Shown here: positions 42,621 to 53,433 of the stretch, in pieces
Layout of the letters: each line of letters starts with the position of its first letter
How positions within the stretch are numbered: position 1 is the stretch's first letter
From: Porphyra umbilicalis
Lineage: Eukaryota > Rhodophyta > Bangiophyceae > Bangiales > Bangiaceae
Assembly: GCA_002049455.2 (NCBI GenBank)
Contig: KV918900.1
Location: forward strand, 124,001 to 188,000
DNA: 64,000 bases
Direction of reading: 5' to 3'
Made by a program: the position numbers and the translations under genes
Notes under the pieces: model-generated
What the model was told of the DNA's origin: nothing
The model's database searches: none
The model's input: only the letters and a program-made list of their open reading frames with translations

Positions 42621-44899
42621 CTTGCTCGCACAAAACGGGCCCCGAGCAGGTGGGACCACTGCACCCTCCACTCCGACTTCTCCATGGGCAGCAGGAGCAG
42701 CTCCATGGACGGCACCGTCACCTTGTGCCGCCGCGGGGGGGGAGCGTCTCCGTCTTCGTCGTCCGCGCCTGACCCGGCGGCCGCCATCTCGTCCTCGCCC
42801 GGGTCGACTTCGGACAGCTCGTTGGTGTAAAAAGAAAAGAACAAGAACGCCGATGCCCACGACAGGTTGGCGGGGAGGGAGGTGACGGCGTCGGCGGCGT
42901 GCGGCGCGGGCACCGACGAGAGCTCCTCCGACAGGCGCTTCAGCGCCGCGTGGTCGTCCTTGGTGACGCGCGCCACGACTTGCTTGTCGGCGGTCAGACG
43001 CTTGCGAATCGCGGCCCGCATCGCCGCCGAGGAGAGGCACGCCCCGAGACCGGCGTCCATCGCGACGCACACCACATCTTGCGTGAGGCGCACAAGCGGC
43101 TGGGACTGGTTGCGAAGAATCGAAAGGACCTGTCCGTCAGCAATGACCGCGATGTACGGGCGGTCGCCCGCCCGCTTGCACTTTGTGCACCGGTACAGCG
43201 TCGCAGGGACGATGAGTGTACGCGAGTACCGGTGCACGGCGACGATGAGCGTCTGGCGTGCCAGGCTTGATGGTGCGCCCGACAACGACTTGGTCGACTC
43301 AAGCAAGAAGCAGAGGACGGAGGCGGCCGACGACAGTGTGCCGTGCCCCGTGAAGACCATCTGGGTCATGACGTCCAAAAAGGTGCGAGTGAAGACCGTC
43401 TCCTTGCTCGACGCGAAGAGACCGTCGTGCGCCCCGTCGTACGCCACGGGCTCGCCACATGAGCACACCCACTGCCGAAGCGTCACGGTCACGCGGCCGC
43501 GGAGCGTGTGGAGCGTAGCGCCGGTGTTCTTGCCGCTCCCCCCATTGTACGCACTGCCGCACGAGAAGCACGTGGCCTCGCACAGGACGACCGGCAGGTG
43601 GGCGGGGTACTCGGCTTCTCGCCCCGTGTCCGCCAGCTGGTCGAACAAGTGGCAATCATCCACCTCGCCGGTGCAGGGCAGCAAGTTGCGGGAGCAGCGA
43701 CCACGCGCCTCGTCGGAAAAAGATGCCCACACGGCCGCCAGCGCTGCCACCGTCTGCGGGGCGTCAGGCACAACCGTCACGGTCGGCAATAGCACGTCCT
43801 TGAAGGGGTGGACGAGGCAGCCGCCCATCGCGACGGCCGCGTCCATGGCGCGCCGCAACTCCGAGCACCAGGTAGCCACTGAGGAGGCGTGCGGGCAGGT
43901 CCAGTGGTCCTTAGCACAGCTGATTAGCGTGCAAGCCGGCCGCCGCTGCACCCGCTTCTTCGTCCGCTGCTTGTTGAGCCTGTTGCGAATGACGACTGTC
44001 GTCCACGTGGACTGCAAGTAGACGGCGAAGACGCCCTTCTTCTTGGAGGTCTTTGTCGCGTAGAAGACCTGGCACTCGGCGGCGGGCGGCGATGACGCAT
44101 TGTCCAGCGCCGGGTAGCGCTCCAGCAGCGCCTTATCATCAGCCAAGTCGTCGGCCACAGCCAGCTCGGCGTACGACGCCTTGAGCCCGCGCGCGTGACA
44201 GCAGGATGATGAGGTGCCCAGCCACGCCCGCAGCTGCACCGCTTCGGCGCCGTTCTTGCCGCCACACGTGCAGAGGTATGACACGGCGCCGTCCTCGCAG
44301 CGCGCCCACACTATGTAGGCCCTCTCCCCCTCCGACAGCACGACGGCCGCCCCACCAGCGACGGAGACGACGCGGAAGAGCGTCCCCGCGCTCTCGGCCG
44401 AGTGTTGCGTGGCGTCGAGAGACGACGCCAGCACGTGGGTGATGCGCTTCTTGTAGTACTCAATCAGCTCCGCTGCCCGCGGACCGTCGTCCACCTCGTC
44501 CTCCGACGCGGTTGCACCGCCCGAGTCCATCTCGTGGATGTCCTCGGGTCCAGCGGGGGGAGGGGAGGGGTCAAACACGTCCTCCGCGGCGTCGCGGATG
44601 CCAGGAACTCGGCGCCGCTTCGCTCGCCGGCCACCTCCACCGGCCGGCTGCCCGCTGCTGCGATCAGTCGGCAACCGCCGTGGACGCACACGAGGTTGAT
44701 GAGAGCGCGAAGAAGAGGGTGTAGGTGCCACAGACGCCATTGATAGGGCCGCGAGCGCGGTTTGTAGGTCCGACGGAACAACGACCGGGGGTGTCAAACC
44801 GGCCTCTCCTAGCTGCACGCGGAGCAGGTGGCGGTCGAGTGGGTCGTCGGGTTGCGACGAGCCGTTGCCGTTGCCGACATTGCTCCCGGCCGCGTCCAT
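42590..44899 (-). CDS. KDZ-type transposase, N-terminal part with zinc motifs
   Basis: About 770 residues from the ATG at 44897-44899; an alternative start at 44980 would add a hydrophobic leader and is less likely. A basic segment with RRAKRRRVPG may be a nuclear signal. CTCGG followed by CCHARGL gives a CxC...CxH pattern like a SWIM zinc finger. Two further Cys-rich clusters (CAKDHWTCPHAS; CSCGEPVAYDG) precede the DNA-joining core, whose first Asp is probably in AVIADGQVLSIL. Cysteine-rich domains before a KDZ core are a known feature of this superfamily. The frame ends at 42590 and the protein continues in the next frame. Confidence 0.75.
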   Translation of the reverse strand: MDAAGSNVGNGNGSSQPDDPLDRHLLRVQLGEAGLTPPVVVPSDLQTALAALSMASVAPTPSSSRSHQPRVRPRRLPTDRSSGQPAGGGGRRAKRRRVPGIRDAAEDVFDPSPPPAGPEDIHEMDSGGATASEDEVDDGPRAAELIEYYKKRITHVLASSLDATQHSAESAGTLFRVVSVAGGAAVVLSEGERAYIVWARCEDGAVSYLCTCGGKNGAEAVQLRAWLGTSSSCCHARGLKASYAELAVADDLADDKALLERYPALDNASSPPAAECQVFYATKTSKKKGVFAVYLQSTWTTVVIRNRLNKQRTKKRVQRRPACTLISCAKDHWTCPHASSVATWCSELRRAMDAAVAMGGCLVHPFKDVLLPTVTVVPDAPQTVAALAAVWASFSDEARGRCSRNLLPCTGEVDDCHLFDQLADTGREAEYPAHLPVVLCEATCFSCGSAYNGGSGKNTGATLHTLRGRVTVTLRQWVCSCGEPVAYDGAHDGLFASSKETVFTRTFLDVMTQMVFTGHGTLSSAASVLCFLLESTKSLSGAPSSLARQTLIVAVHRYSRTLIVPATLYRCTKCKRAGDRPYIAVIADGQVLSILRNQSQPLVRLTQDVVCVAMDAGLGACLSSAAMRAAIRKRLTADKQVVARVTKDDHAALKRLSEELSSVPAPHAADAVTSLPANLSWASAFLFFSFYTNELSEVDPGEDEMAAAGSGADDEDGDAPPPRRHKVTVPSMELLLLPMEKSEWRVQWSHLLGARFVRASKWRVQWASV

Positions 44900-44980
44900 C
44901 GCTTGCAGGGGCGGATCGCGACAGGCGGGGGCATGGAGACCAAGGAGGATAAGGAGTAAATGGGCGGAAAAGGGAAGCAA

Positions 44981-47664
44981 AGAAACGGGTCCCGGGCTGC
45001 TACACGCTCCGCGGTGTCATCGGTGGGGCAAAACGGCTAAACAAAGTAGGATAAAGGTGGGGGGGCAGGTGACGCAGGCAGAGCAGTACCGGGGACCGCG
45101 CGCGACAGGGGATGCCACGGTGTAGAGGAGCGCAACAGTTTTGGACAACGGCGCTTGACGGGGGGTCTTGTGGGCGGGAGATTGATGGCACTGAGCAACG
45201 CCGTTCGGCGAAATGGAGGGTCCTTCTCTGAGAATAAGTACTCATTTACCCTCGAAGCCTGTCCAGAAGGGGAAGAAATACACCCAGATCGTAGATTCGA
45301 GTATAGCCAACACCAGGCTACGCGTCATTTATCGACACACTAAGCCCTCACATCCAGCCTACTGTGGGGGGTACCGCAGCCGTAGCTGCAACAGCAGTAA
45401 CTGCTGTTCCTGATGCGCTGCCAAGCAAACGCCGCGCTGATCGACCTCGGTGAAGAGAGCTGCAGGAAGCGTCCTATGCAACGTCGGTCGCAGGCAAAGC
45501 GTGTACTTCGGAGACGAACACACCGCCGCATCGTCTTTGGTTGCACAGAGACGGAAGCACTCCAGGCTTGAGTGCCGGCTGGTTTGAATGCATGCGCAGC
45601 ACAGGAAAACGGGAAAGACGACAGCGGAGCGGCGGTCTTGTTATGGAATGGTACCGTGCCAGGCACGGCTTCGCCAACTGCTCGAACAGTCTCAGGGGCA
45701 TCGTGTTCTGGTTTGGTACAGCGCTGCTTCACACAGTCTGTTTGACAATTATGAATGAGCGGTGCCTCATGTGCTTCGTTCGTATGAGTCCAATCGCAGC
45801 AGGCGGCAGTGCGCGATGAAGGGCTTGAACAGTCAGCAGAAGCGCGAGCACCCAACGCTTGGTCACCGGTTGATTTGGATACATGCGCATCACAGGAAAA
45901 AGGGAGTCGACTATATACGACAGCGGAGCGGAAAATCTTGTTATTGAATGGTACCGTGCCAGGTACGACTACGACTACACATCGAGCAGCCTACAGAGCG
46001 TCGTGCACTGATATGCCGCAGTACTGTTTCGCTATATCTGTTCGACGGAACTTTCATGTGTGGTGTCTGAACGACGTCTTCCGTACGAAGACAGTGCCAG
46101 AAGGCGGGGGTACACGACCAGGGATGACACCCTGGCTGTGAGAGCTGCTGGTGCATGGAGCACATGGTGCCTACAACAGCTGGATTCTAACTGAGGTCCG
46201 CAGCGGGCACTCATCCAGCATGTACGCAGCCAGCCACGAAACAACAACGCCAGAATGCGACGCTGTGGTGCGCTCAGGTTCCTAACGGAAACATGTACAG
46301 AGAGTGAATGCACCGCCGTGGCCTACTAAAGGTTGCCTTGAATGCAGCACAAAGGCGCTTCCTCAGCTGGAGCGAGGATGGACCCAGAAGAATAGTGTTC
46401 TGTCTGCAGGACCGCCGGCCCCCCCCGAGGCAGCGCGGGGACGCCTGAACTGTCTTCGTCTTCATGCCAAAAGGAAGCTGTGGCTGAGCTGCTTAGCTTT
46501 CAAGGTACTGCACAGAGAAGGACTGCACTCGTAGTATACAAGGAGGTCAGCTCTGCGGTGCAAAAGGTACAGCTCAGGGGTGGTGTTCTCAATTGTCCAC
46601 GAGGCGGAGTCTGTATGCAGCTCGATAGATGGAGCCGTCTCCCTGATGCCCGGAGGGCCAGCCAGACGGAGGCCGTCAAAGGAACCCTGGGTGTGACAAT
46701 GCAAGCGACTTATGGCGCATGAGTGATGAATCGGCACGACGGTTGCGTGTGTTATCCAATCAGGCGTCGGTTTGTGTTCTAAAGCGCCACCATCGGATAT
46801 GAGCCTCTCTCAGACTGTCCACAAGCAGACAGATTTTAACGGTTGCGCACGTGCCGTGCGGAATATGTTGCTTGCGAGAGGTTCCTTCTTGGCACCCGGC
46901 CAAATGACGAACAGCTATGGTGAAGCCCGCGCGCGGGCGTTTTCGTGCAAGGCCGATGTACCACTGAAACTCGCCCATTGTGACCGCGAGCCAGGACACC
47001 GCCGCTTGGCACGGTCCACGTGCCGTCCTCTTCCCTCAGCGCCAGCAACGCCTGCTAAGTGAGCGTGCTATCTGCCACCAACGGACAGTGGGAGCCCGCG
47101 TGCCGGCTTCCTCAGGGCGGCGAACGCAGAATCATATCTGGTTCCCGCTTTAGGCGCCGCCTTGGGGCAGTTCCCACCCCTGGCTTCCATGTGAGGGTAG
47201 TTTTTTCCACTGTACGCCCGCACCCTCGGCCCCTCTGCCAGCGATATGTCCTCGGCCTCCCCCCCCCTCCTACCCCCGGTGAGGTTACAGCTGTGCCGTC
47301 GCTCTGACAGCCCATGGCACGGTACAGGGGGAGGGATAGCTCTCAACTGTTCGACTCCGCGCTGGACAGCTTGATGACACCACTGTGCCTGTCTGCCAGC
47401 CACCTGTACGATTGAAGCGGGCTCGGCGCTCGCGTATGAGCTTGGCTATGTTTTCCAACTAGTAAGATTGATGTTAAAGCCTAAAGCGATGGAGACAGGC
47501 GTTCAAGTCTTCAAATTGGGCCCCAAATAGCAGAACAAGTACAGCTAAAGAAGAATCATGAAGCAAGCACACTCCGTCAAGAATGGCAACAAGAAGAGAG
47601 AAATGTAATGTCTTCCGCATACGAAGTGGAGCATAAGGCACTCCAAGAAGCACGTAGATAAAAG
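44981..47664. other. spacer between two minus-strand genes, with a duplicated ~110-bp segment
   Basis: Balanced composition. Segments 45558-45672 and 45846-45967 are related: both contain catgcgca, cacaggaaaa, gacagcggagcgg and gaatggtaccgtgccagg in order. This may be a promoter or subterminal repeat of the transposon. No gene is seen; the many short frames on both strands look random. Confidence 0.5.
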
Positions 47665-50655
47665 CTACACCGAAAGGAGCGCACTACGGGCCCAAGCTAT
47701 AAAGCACCCGACCGTCTCGCCCATCGACCTGTGCGGCTCCCCCGGCGGCTCAACGGGGAAGTCCTGCTCAAAGGCGTAGGGCGCGCTCGCCTGCGCCACA
47801 CCTGTGACCTGCACGACGACGAGGTGGGGTGGCACCGCCCGAGTGTGCAACATCTTGCGGTCGACGTCCGCCACGCCGGTGGCAATCGTAACGCCGGTGG
47901 CGTCAAGAAGGTCGCAGGGCCCATTCACGACGGCGGGCGGGTTGGTGAGAGCGCCTGAGCCTTCGACAGGCGCAGCGAAGCGCCCGCGCTTGGCGCGGCC
48001 GGCCGGAGCAGGCGCGTCCAGAGAGCGCTTGGCCGTCGCCTCTGCCGCATGAAGCGTCGCAGGGGGGGCAGCAGCACTCCCACAGGCGGCCGAGCGGGCG
48101 GCCGCGCGAGCCAATATCACGGCAGATGTTGCACTGCTGCCACCCTCAATATGGGTGGCAGCGTCCACGTGACCAGCACCGGCCAGCGGTCGAGGAGCTA
48201 GAGCCGGTGCGCTTCCAGAGACCAACGCGGCGGCTTTGGGCTTGGGGGGCGCCTTGCGCCGCGGCGTCGTCTTGCGCTTGGCGGCCTGGCGGTCCGTCCG
48301 GAAGACCTCCGCCTCGACGATGGACCTCACGGTCGGCTCCTTGTCCCAGAGCAGCATGATGGCAGCCACCGCGTGCTCACTCTTGCAGTGCACCTCGTCG
48401 GTGGGAATGGCCTGGAGCTCGATGACCGCCGCAGGCTCGGTCGCCTTGTCAGCCGCCCTGGTGACGTGGGTACTCACGTCGTCGCCGTTGTCCTCCCCCG
48501 TGTCGCTGGCCTCCTCTGCGCCGCCCCTGACGTTGGAAACGGCCGCAGCTGCGGCTCTACTGAGCGGCAGCTTGGCGGGTGGCAGCTTGCTTACGACCTT
48601 GGCTTGGAGGAAGCGCACGGGCACGATGACGCCCAATGGCCACCGGTCCTTCTCCGGCAACTCCCCCGTCACGGTTTGTTCGAGGATGAGCTGGTGGGCC
48701 CACCAGCGCGCGAAACCCTCGTTGACGACCTTGAGCCCCTTCTTGAAGCGCATCGCGAAGAAGAGAACGGCAGCTTGAAGGACGCCCCGGAGCAAGGTGA
48801 TGGGAGCCCGGCGGTTGAGAAAGATGCGCGCCATGAAGTCGATGGCAGCCAAAGATGGCACGTGGGGCTTGGGGGGCCGCAAAGTTTCGAGCACGAAGGG
48901 CATGAGCCCGTCGGCGCCAAAACCGGCGAGCAGATGCTCCACGCGCGCGGCACCGGGGTCACCTCCGTCATCCGTACCATTGCGGCTGGCTGCGCCGCTT
49001 GCACCCGCCGCACTACGACCGCTGCGGGCCACAGAGGCGCTCGCACCATCGCGCGTCTCGTTGGGCATGCCCTCAGAAGGGGGGCTCGTCGAGCGCGACG
49101 CCGAAGCAGAGCGTGCTCGGGCGGCGAGGCGAGCCAGCCGCTGGATGTCGACCGGCGGGGGGCGGACGCCATCCAGCTGCGGAGCCAGAGTGGCATCCAT
49201 GAACTCCAGGTCATCGACAGATGGAGCAATAGGAGCCGCAGAGCGTGGCGACGGCTGTACACCGTTGCGATGGTGGATGCCCACCAGCCGTGCAGGCGGA
49301 CCCAATACTGGGAGGTCCGTCGCCATTAAGGTGTCGCGCCCTCGGCAAAACTTGTGCACCTGCCCGCAAACACGTAGCACGTCGGGGTCAACATACGCGC
49401 CATCCCCGTAGATGCTGGCCCACCCCAGCTGACCAGACGGTGACACGCCCGACAGATGGATGACGAGCTGGAGCCCCGACTCGGCGTCCTCAATCCGGCC
49501 GGCACACGCGACGACCGCCGCCAAGTCAGCCACCACCTTGTCTGCCACCCTTCCGCCGTTGACCGCATTCACGTACCGACCCAGACGGTGCAGCAACAGC
49601 GCCTTGATGCTACTTTCGGCGCGAGCACCTGCTTGCGCAGCAGCGGCGCTCGAAGCCGCAAGTGTGGCTGCCGGTGTGGCTGCGACAATGCCCGCCGGGC
49701 GGAGCGTGGTTGGGGACGAGCTCGACGCCGACGGCGTGGCAGCCGTCGCACCTGATGCGGCTGGCGGCACACCAGTCGTCGGTGTGTGCGAAGGTGCTGC
49801 TGCCGGCTCGCCGACAACCGCCGACGATGAGGGGGGCAGCGGCGGCATGGCAGTGGTCGCGCCCAATTCGACAATTGGCGTGCCAATGGTCGGGGTGGCC
49901 GCCAACGACACCGCCGGCGCGCCGACTACGCTGGACGACGGGGGCGGTGCCGACGACGTGGGAGCTGTAGCCGCAAACGCGTCGACGGACTCCCCGACCG
50001 CCGGGGTAACCGCCAACACTGCCGCACGTACTCCGGCGTCCAACGACGCTTCGGGCCGGGGTGACGGCGCGGCGGCCGCATGCCCGAACACGACGGGCGC
50101 ACCGAGCGTAGATGCGGCCGTCTGCGTGGCGGCTGCCGCGCTGACGACCGCCAACGTTGGGGGTGGCGCCGAAGGTGTACCCTTAAGCGTGGATGCCGAC
50201 GCACTGACGACCGCCCACGACGGGGGGGGCACCGACGGCATGACAGCCGCAGTGCCCAGCGCAACAACAGGCGCGCCCCCCGTCGGAGCGGCCGCAGGCA
50301 CGGCATTCGGAGCACCTACAAGGGACGAAGACAGGGGAGACGCCGAAGAAGATGCGCCCGCGTTGCCAAACAAGACGACCGGGGCTCCCGGCGCACGGTT
50401 GAGCGTGTGCGGCGCCTGCGAGACGTGCCGCGACAGCAGTGTCGCATGGGAGGTCGTGGTGCCCTCCATGGGTGCACTCCCAGCACAAGTCGGGTCCGCC
50501 GCGGGAGAGGAGAGAGCCCCGGCGTTCTCGCACACCAGTGGCGGCGACGCGACTGGCGGAGCCATGGTGGCCGGAGTGGTCGCAGCAGGATGTCGGGGGG
50601 GTGACAAGGGGTGCGGGAGAGAGCAGGTCCGCAGCTCCGAGGGCGAGGGAGACAT
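47665..50655 (-). CDS. 996-residue companion protein, possibly of the KDZ transposon
   Basis: A single open frame; start chosen at the ATG 50653-50655. Residues up to about 330 are an Ala/Pro/Ser/Val-rich array of degenerate ~30-residue units with a recurring GAPVV-plus-VVGAPA pattern. Then come a helical block (LLLHRLGRYVNAVNGGRVAD), a domain with YGDGAYVDPDVLRVCGQVH, and a second helical domain (FMARIFLNRRAPITLLRGVL). The C-terminus reads LLDATGVTIATGVA, then HLVVVQVTGV and GETVGCFIAWARSAL, which resembles the C-terminal domain of plant Tnp1/En/Spm-type and related transposon proteins. Orientation matches the KDZ transposase 2.7 kb away, so both may belong to one ~10-kb element; no terminal repeats were found to prove it. 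Confidence 0.6.
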   Translation of the reverse strand: MSPSPSELRTCSLPHPLSPPRHPAATTPATMAPPVASPPLVCENAGALSSPAADPTCAGSAPMEGTTTSHATLLSRHVSQAPHTLNRAPGAPVVLFGNAGASSSASPLSSSLVGAPNAVPAAAPTGGAPVVALGTAAVMPSVPPPSWAVVSASASTLKGTPSAPPPTLAVVSAAAATQTAASTLGAPVVFGHAAAAPSPRPEASLDAGVRAAVLAVTPAVGESVDAFAATAPTSSAPPPSSSVVGAPAVSLAATPTIGTPIVELGATTAMPPLPPSSSAVVGEPAAAPSHTPTTGVPPAASGATAATPSASSSSPTTLRPAGIVAATPAATLAASSAAAAQAGARAESSIKALLLHRLGRYVNAVNGGRVADKVVADLAAVVACAGRIEDAESGLQLVIHLSGVSPSGQLGWASIYGDGAYVDPDVLRVCGQVHKFCRGRDTLMATDLPVLGPPARLVGIHHRNGVQPSPRSAAPIAPSVDDLEFMDATLAPQLDGVRPPPVDIQRLARLAARARSASASRSTSPPSEGMPNETRDGASASVARSGRSAAGASGAASRNGTDDGGDPGAARVEHLLAGFGADGLMPFVLETLRPPKPHVPSLAAIDFMARIFLNRRAPITLLRGVLQAAVLFFAMRFKKGLKVVNEGFARWWAHQLILEQTVTGELPEKDRWPLGVIVPVRFLQAKVVSKLPPAKLPLSRAAAAAVSNVRGGAEEASDTGEDNGDDVSTHVTRAADKATEPAAVIELQAIPTDEVHCKSEHAVAAIMLLWDKEPTVRSIVEAEVFRTDRQAAKRKTTPRRKAPPKPKAAALVSGSAPALAPRPLAGAGHVDAATHIEGGSSATSAVILARAAARSAACGSAAAPPATLHAAEATAKRSLDAPAPAGRAKRGRFAAPVEGSGALTNPPAVVNGPCDLLDATGVTIATGVADVDRKMLHTRAVPPHLVVVQVTGVAQASAPYAFEQDFPVEPPGEPHRSMGETVGCFIAWARSALLSV

Positions 50656-50679
50656 GAAGAGCACGCCGCAGCAGGCCAC

Positions 50680-51084
50680 AAGCGCCGGCGGTCTGGTTCA
50701 TATACGCGCCCGCCACAACACCTACAGGCAACCCAACGACCGCGAGCGCATCCCCAGAACAAGCCAAGGAAGCAGGTGCGCCGCGTGGCACAGAGGCAAC
50801 CATGGCGTTAGAAAGAAAAGCGCGGGCATCCCGAGCGACCTCAACGACGGCCCGTACACCATGCGGCCGCCAAGAACCCCGCACTGGTGGCTCGCGCCGC
50901 CGCGAGGCGCGTGCCTGTCCCAAAAAGAGGCGCGCACGCCCTCCGCCAAACACGCGCCCGGATCGCTCCACCACTAGCGGTGGCGGTGGCGAGTGCCCCG
51001 GAAGCGCAAACCACCAGCAACACCTCTTCCCAGGACCCCTCAACGACCCCGGACAGCGGCCGAGGCGGCGCGGTGCGCGGTAGA
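50680..51084. other. spacer before the satellite
   Basis: GC-rich sequence upstream of the 996-residue gene, likely including its promoter. Open frames from the neighbouring satellite run into it. I see nothing else. Confidence 0.4.
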
Positions 51085-52560
51085 CGGCGCGCGAAGCAAA
51101 AGGCGCCAACCCCCCCCCCCAGCATCCCACCACGGCCCCGCACGGGAGGTCGAAGCCGCGCGGCGCGCAACGGGCGCCAAAAAGAAGCGCCGCCCCCTCC
51201 GCGCCCAGCAGCCGCCCAGGGCACCCCGCATGTGGCCCCGGCAGCGCGGCGCGCCCCGGGCGCCAAAAATAAGCGCCGCTCCCCCCCCAGCAGCCGCCCA
51301 GGGCACCCTGCGGGGGGCCCCGGCGCCGCGGCGCGCGCCGGGCGCCAAAAACGCGCCGCACCCCCCCTCCCCATGAGCCCCCCAGGGCCCCGCACCGGCA
51401 GCCGGTGTAGCACGGCGCGCCCCGGGCACCAAAAAGAAGCGCCGCACCCCCCCCTAGAGCAGCCGCCCAGGTGACCCCGCAGGCGGCCCCGGCGGCGCGG
51501 CGCGCGCCGGGCGCAAAATAGAAAAGCCGCCCCCCCCCAGCAGTTGCCCAGGGCACCCTGCGGGCGGCCCCGGCAGGGCGGCGCGCGCCAGGCGCCAAAA
51601 GCGCGCCGCACCCCCCCCGCTAGCAGCCCCCCAGGGCACCCCGCGGGCGGCCCCGGCGGCGCGGCACGCGCCGGCCGCAAAATAGAAGCGCCACCCCCCC
51701 CAGAAGCCGCCCAGGGCACCCTGCGGGCGGCCCCGGCAGGGTGGCGCGCGGCGGGCGCCAAAAAACGCGCTGCACCCCCCCCCCCAGCAGCCCCCCAGGG
51801 CCCCGCACCAGCCGCCGGTGCAGCGCGGCGCGCGGCGGGCGCCAAAAAACGCGCCGCACCCCCCCCCCCAGCAGCCCCCCAGGGCCCCGCACCAGCCGCC
51901 GGTGCAGCGCGGCGCGCGGCGGGCGCCAAAAAACGCGCCGCACCCCCCCCCCGCAGCAGCCCCCCAGGGCCCCGAACCGGCGGCCGGTGCGGCGCGGCGC
52001 GCGCCGGGCGCCAAAAAACGCGCCGCACCCCCCCCCCCAGCAGTCCCCCAGGGCCCCGCACCAGCCGCCGGTGCAGCGCGGCGCGCGGCGGGCGCCAAAA
52101 ACGCGCCGCACCCCCCCCCGCAGCAGCCCGCCAGGGCCCCGAACCGGCGGCCGGTGCGGCGCGGCGCGCGCCGGGCGCCAAAAAACGCGCCGCACCCCCC
52201 CCCCCAGCAGCCCCCCAGGGCCCCGCACCAGCCGCCGGTGCAGCGCGGCGCGCGGCGGGCGCCAAAAAACGCGCCGCACCCCCCCCCCCCAGCAGCCCCC
52301 CAGGGCCCCGCACCAGCCGCCGGTGCAGCGCGGCGCGCGGCGGGCGCCAAAAAACGCGCCGCACCCCCCCCCCAGCAGCCCCCCAGGGCCCCGCACCGGC
52401 GGCCGGTGCAGCACGGCGCACGCCAGGCGCCAAAAAACGCGCCGCACCGCCCCCCCCAGCAGCCCCCCAGGGCCCCGCACCAGCCGCCGGTGCAGCGCGG
52501 CGCGCGCCGTGCGCGAAAAATGCGCCGCACCCCCCCCCCGGCAGCCGCCCACGGCGCCCC
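51085..52560. repeat. satellite array, ~84-bp period
   Basis: About 17 units, each with a C-run, agcagccccccagggccccg, a variable middle, gcgcggcgcgc and gggcgccaaaaaacgcgccgc. Spacing between successive gccaaaaaac strings is 84-85 bases in the centre; units left of about 51770 are shorter and more diverged. Two middle types alternate: accagccgccggtgcag and accggcggccggtgcgg. Because 84 is a multiple of three, frames on both strands stay open for hundreds of codons; these are not treated as genes. Confidence 0.95.
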
Positions 52561-53259
52561 CACCCGCGGTCCCGGCAGCCCAGCGACGCCGTGAGCGGCA
52601 CAGGGTCGCGCGAAAAATGATGTTCGCATGCCGATGGCGCGCCAGGCCTCGATTCTGGAGCGGATGACCGGCTCCATCCGGACCGGAGATCAGAGCTGGA
52701 GATACAGGTCTTTATCCGATTTATTAGTCTTCCGGTCGATCTCTGGGCAATTGCGGCCTCAGTGGTGGCAATTGAAGGCCTGCTGGCCGAGGTCGAGCGC
52801 GGCCATACCATTGGACGACGAAGCACTCCCGTTTGATCAGATGGGAGTGGTCAGTTACACCCTCATCGCAGAAGCGACTCAACTGGCGACCCCCCCCGGC
52901 AGCTCAACCCCGACCTCAACGCCCTTGATCATGCAGGAGAGCCACAGGCCTGTGGCTCTCATAAAAACGACCAAGAACCACGACGCATATGCGCTGAAAC
53001 TCGTGTGAGCTGTGGAGCCTCTGAGACTGCCCACCGTCGCCGCGCTCACCGCCGCTCACACTATAACCATGTGGATACGACGCTCTGGATACCCGACGCT
53101 CTGGTCATGAAGTTCATGTGCACTCATGTGGACTCTTGGAGTGTCTTCGCTCGGTTTTTCCCAAATGCCATTGAAGATGAGGACACACTCGCGCAGCTTC
53201 GCTGCCAGCTAGCTAGGGTTGTGCAACACGCCCAAGGCGTGTTCACGGACACGCCCAGG
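52561..53259. other. intergenic, with a 24-bp perfect palindrome
   Basis: Balanced sequence. 52937-52960 is a perfect palindrome, gagagccacagg followed by its complement, then ataaaaa. It could be a hairpin terminator or a cruciform. No gene is recognised. Confidence 0.5.
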
Positions 53260-53375
53260 GTCGCGGGGCGGTGGAGCGCGCGTCTGGGCTGGGGGGGGAG
53301 TCCCTGCCGGGCATTTGTAGCGACCAGGACGTGCATGGCACCTTGCGGCACGGGGGGGGGTTGTTGGCCGCCGCT

Positions 53376-53433
<58 letters not shown>

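Noticed and set aside
51085-52560. Long open frames of 300-660 codons on both strands across the satellite
   Set aside because: They exist because the repeat period is a multiple of three and the DNA lacks A/T-rich stops; all six frames look equally repetitive.
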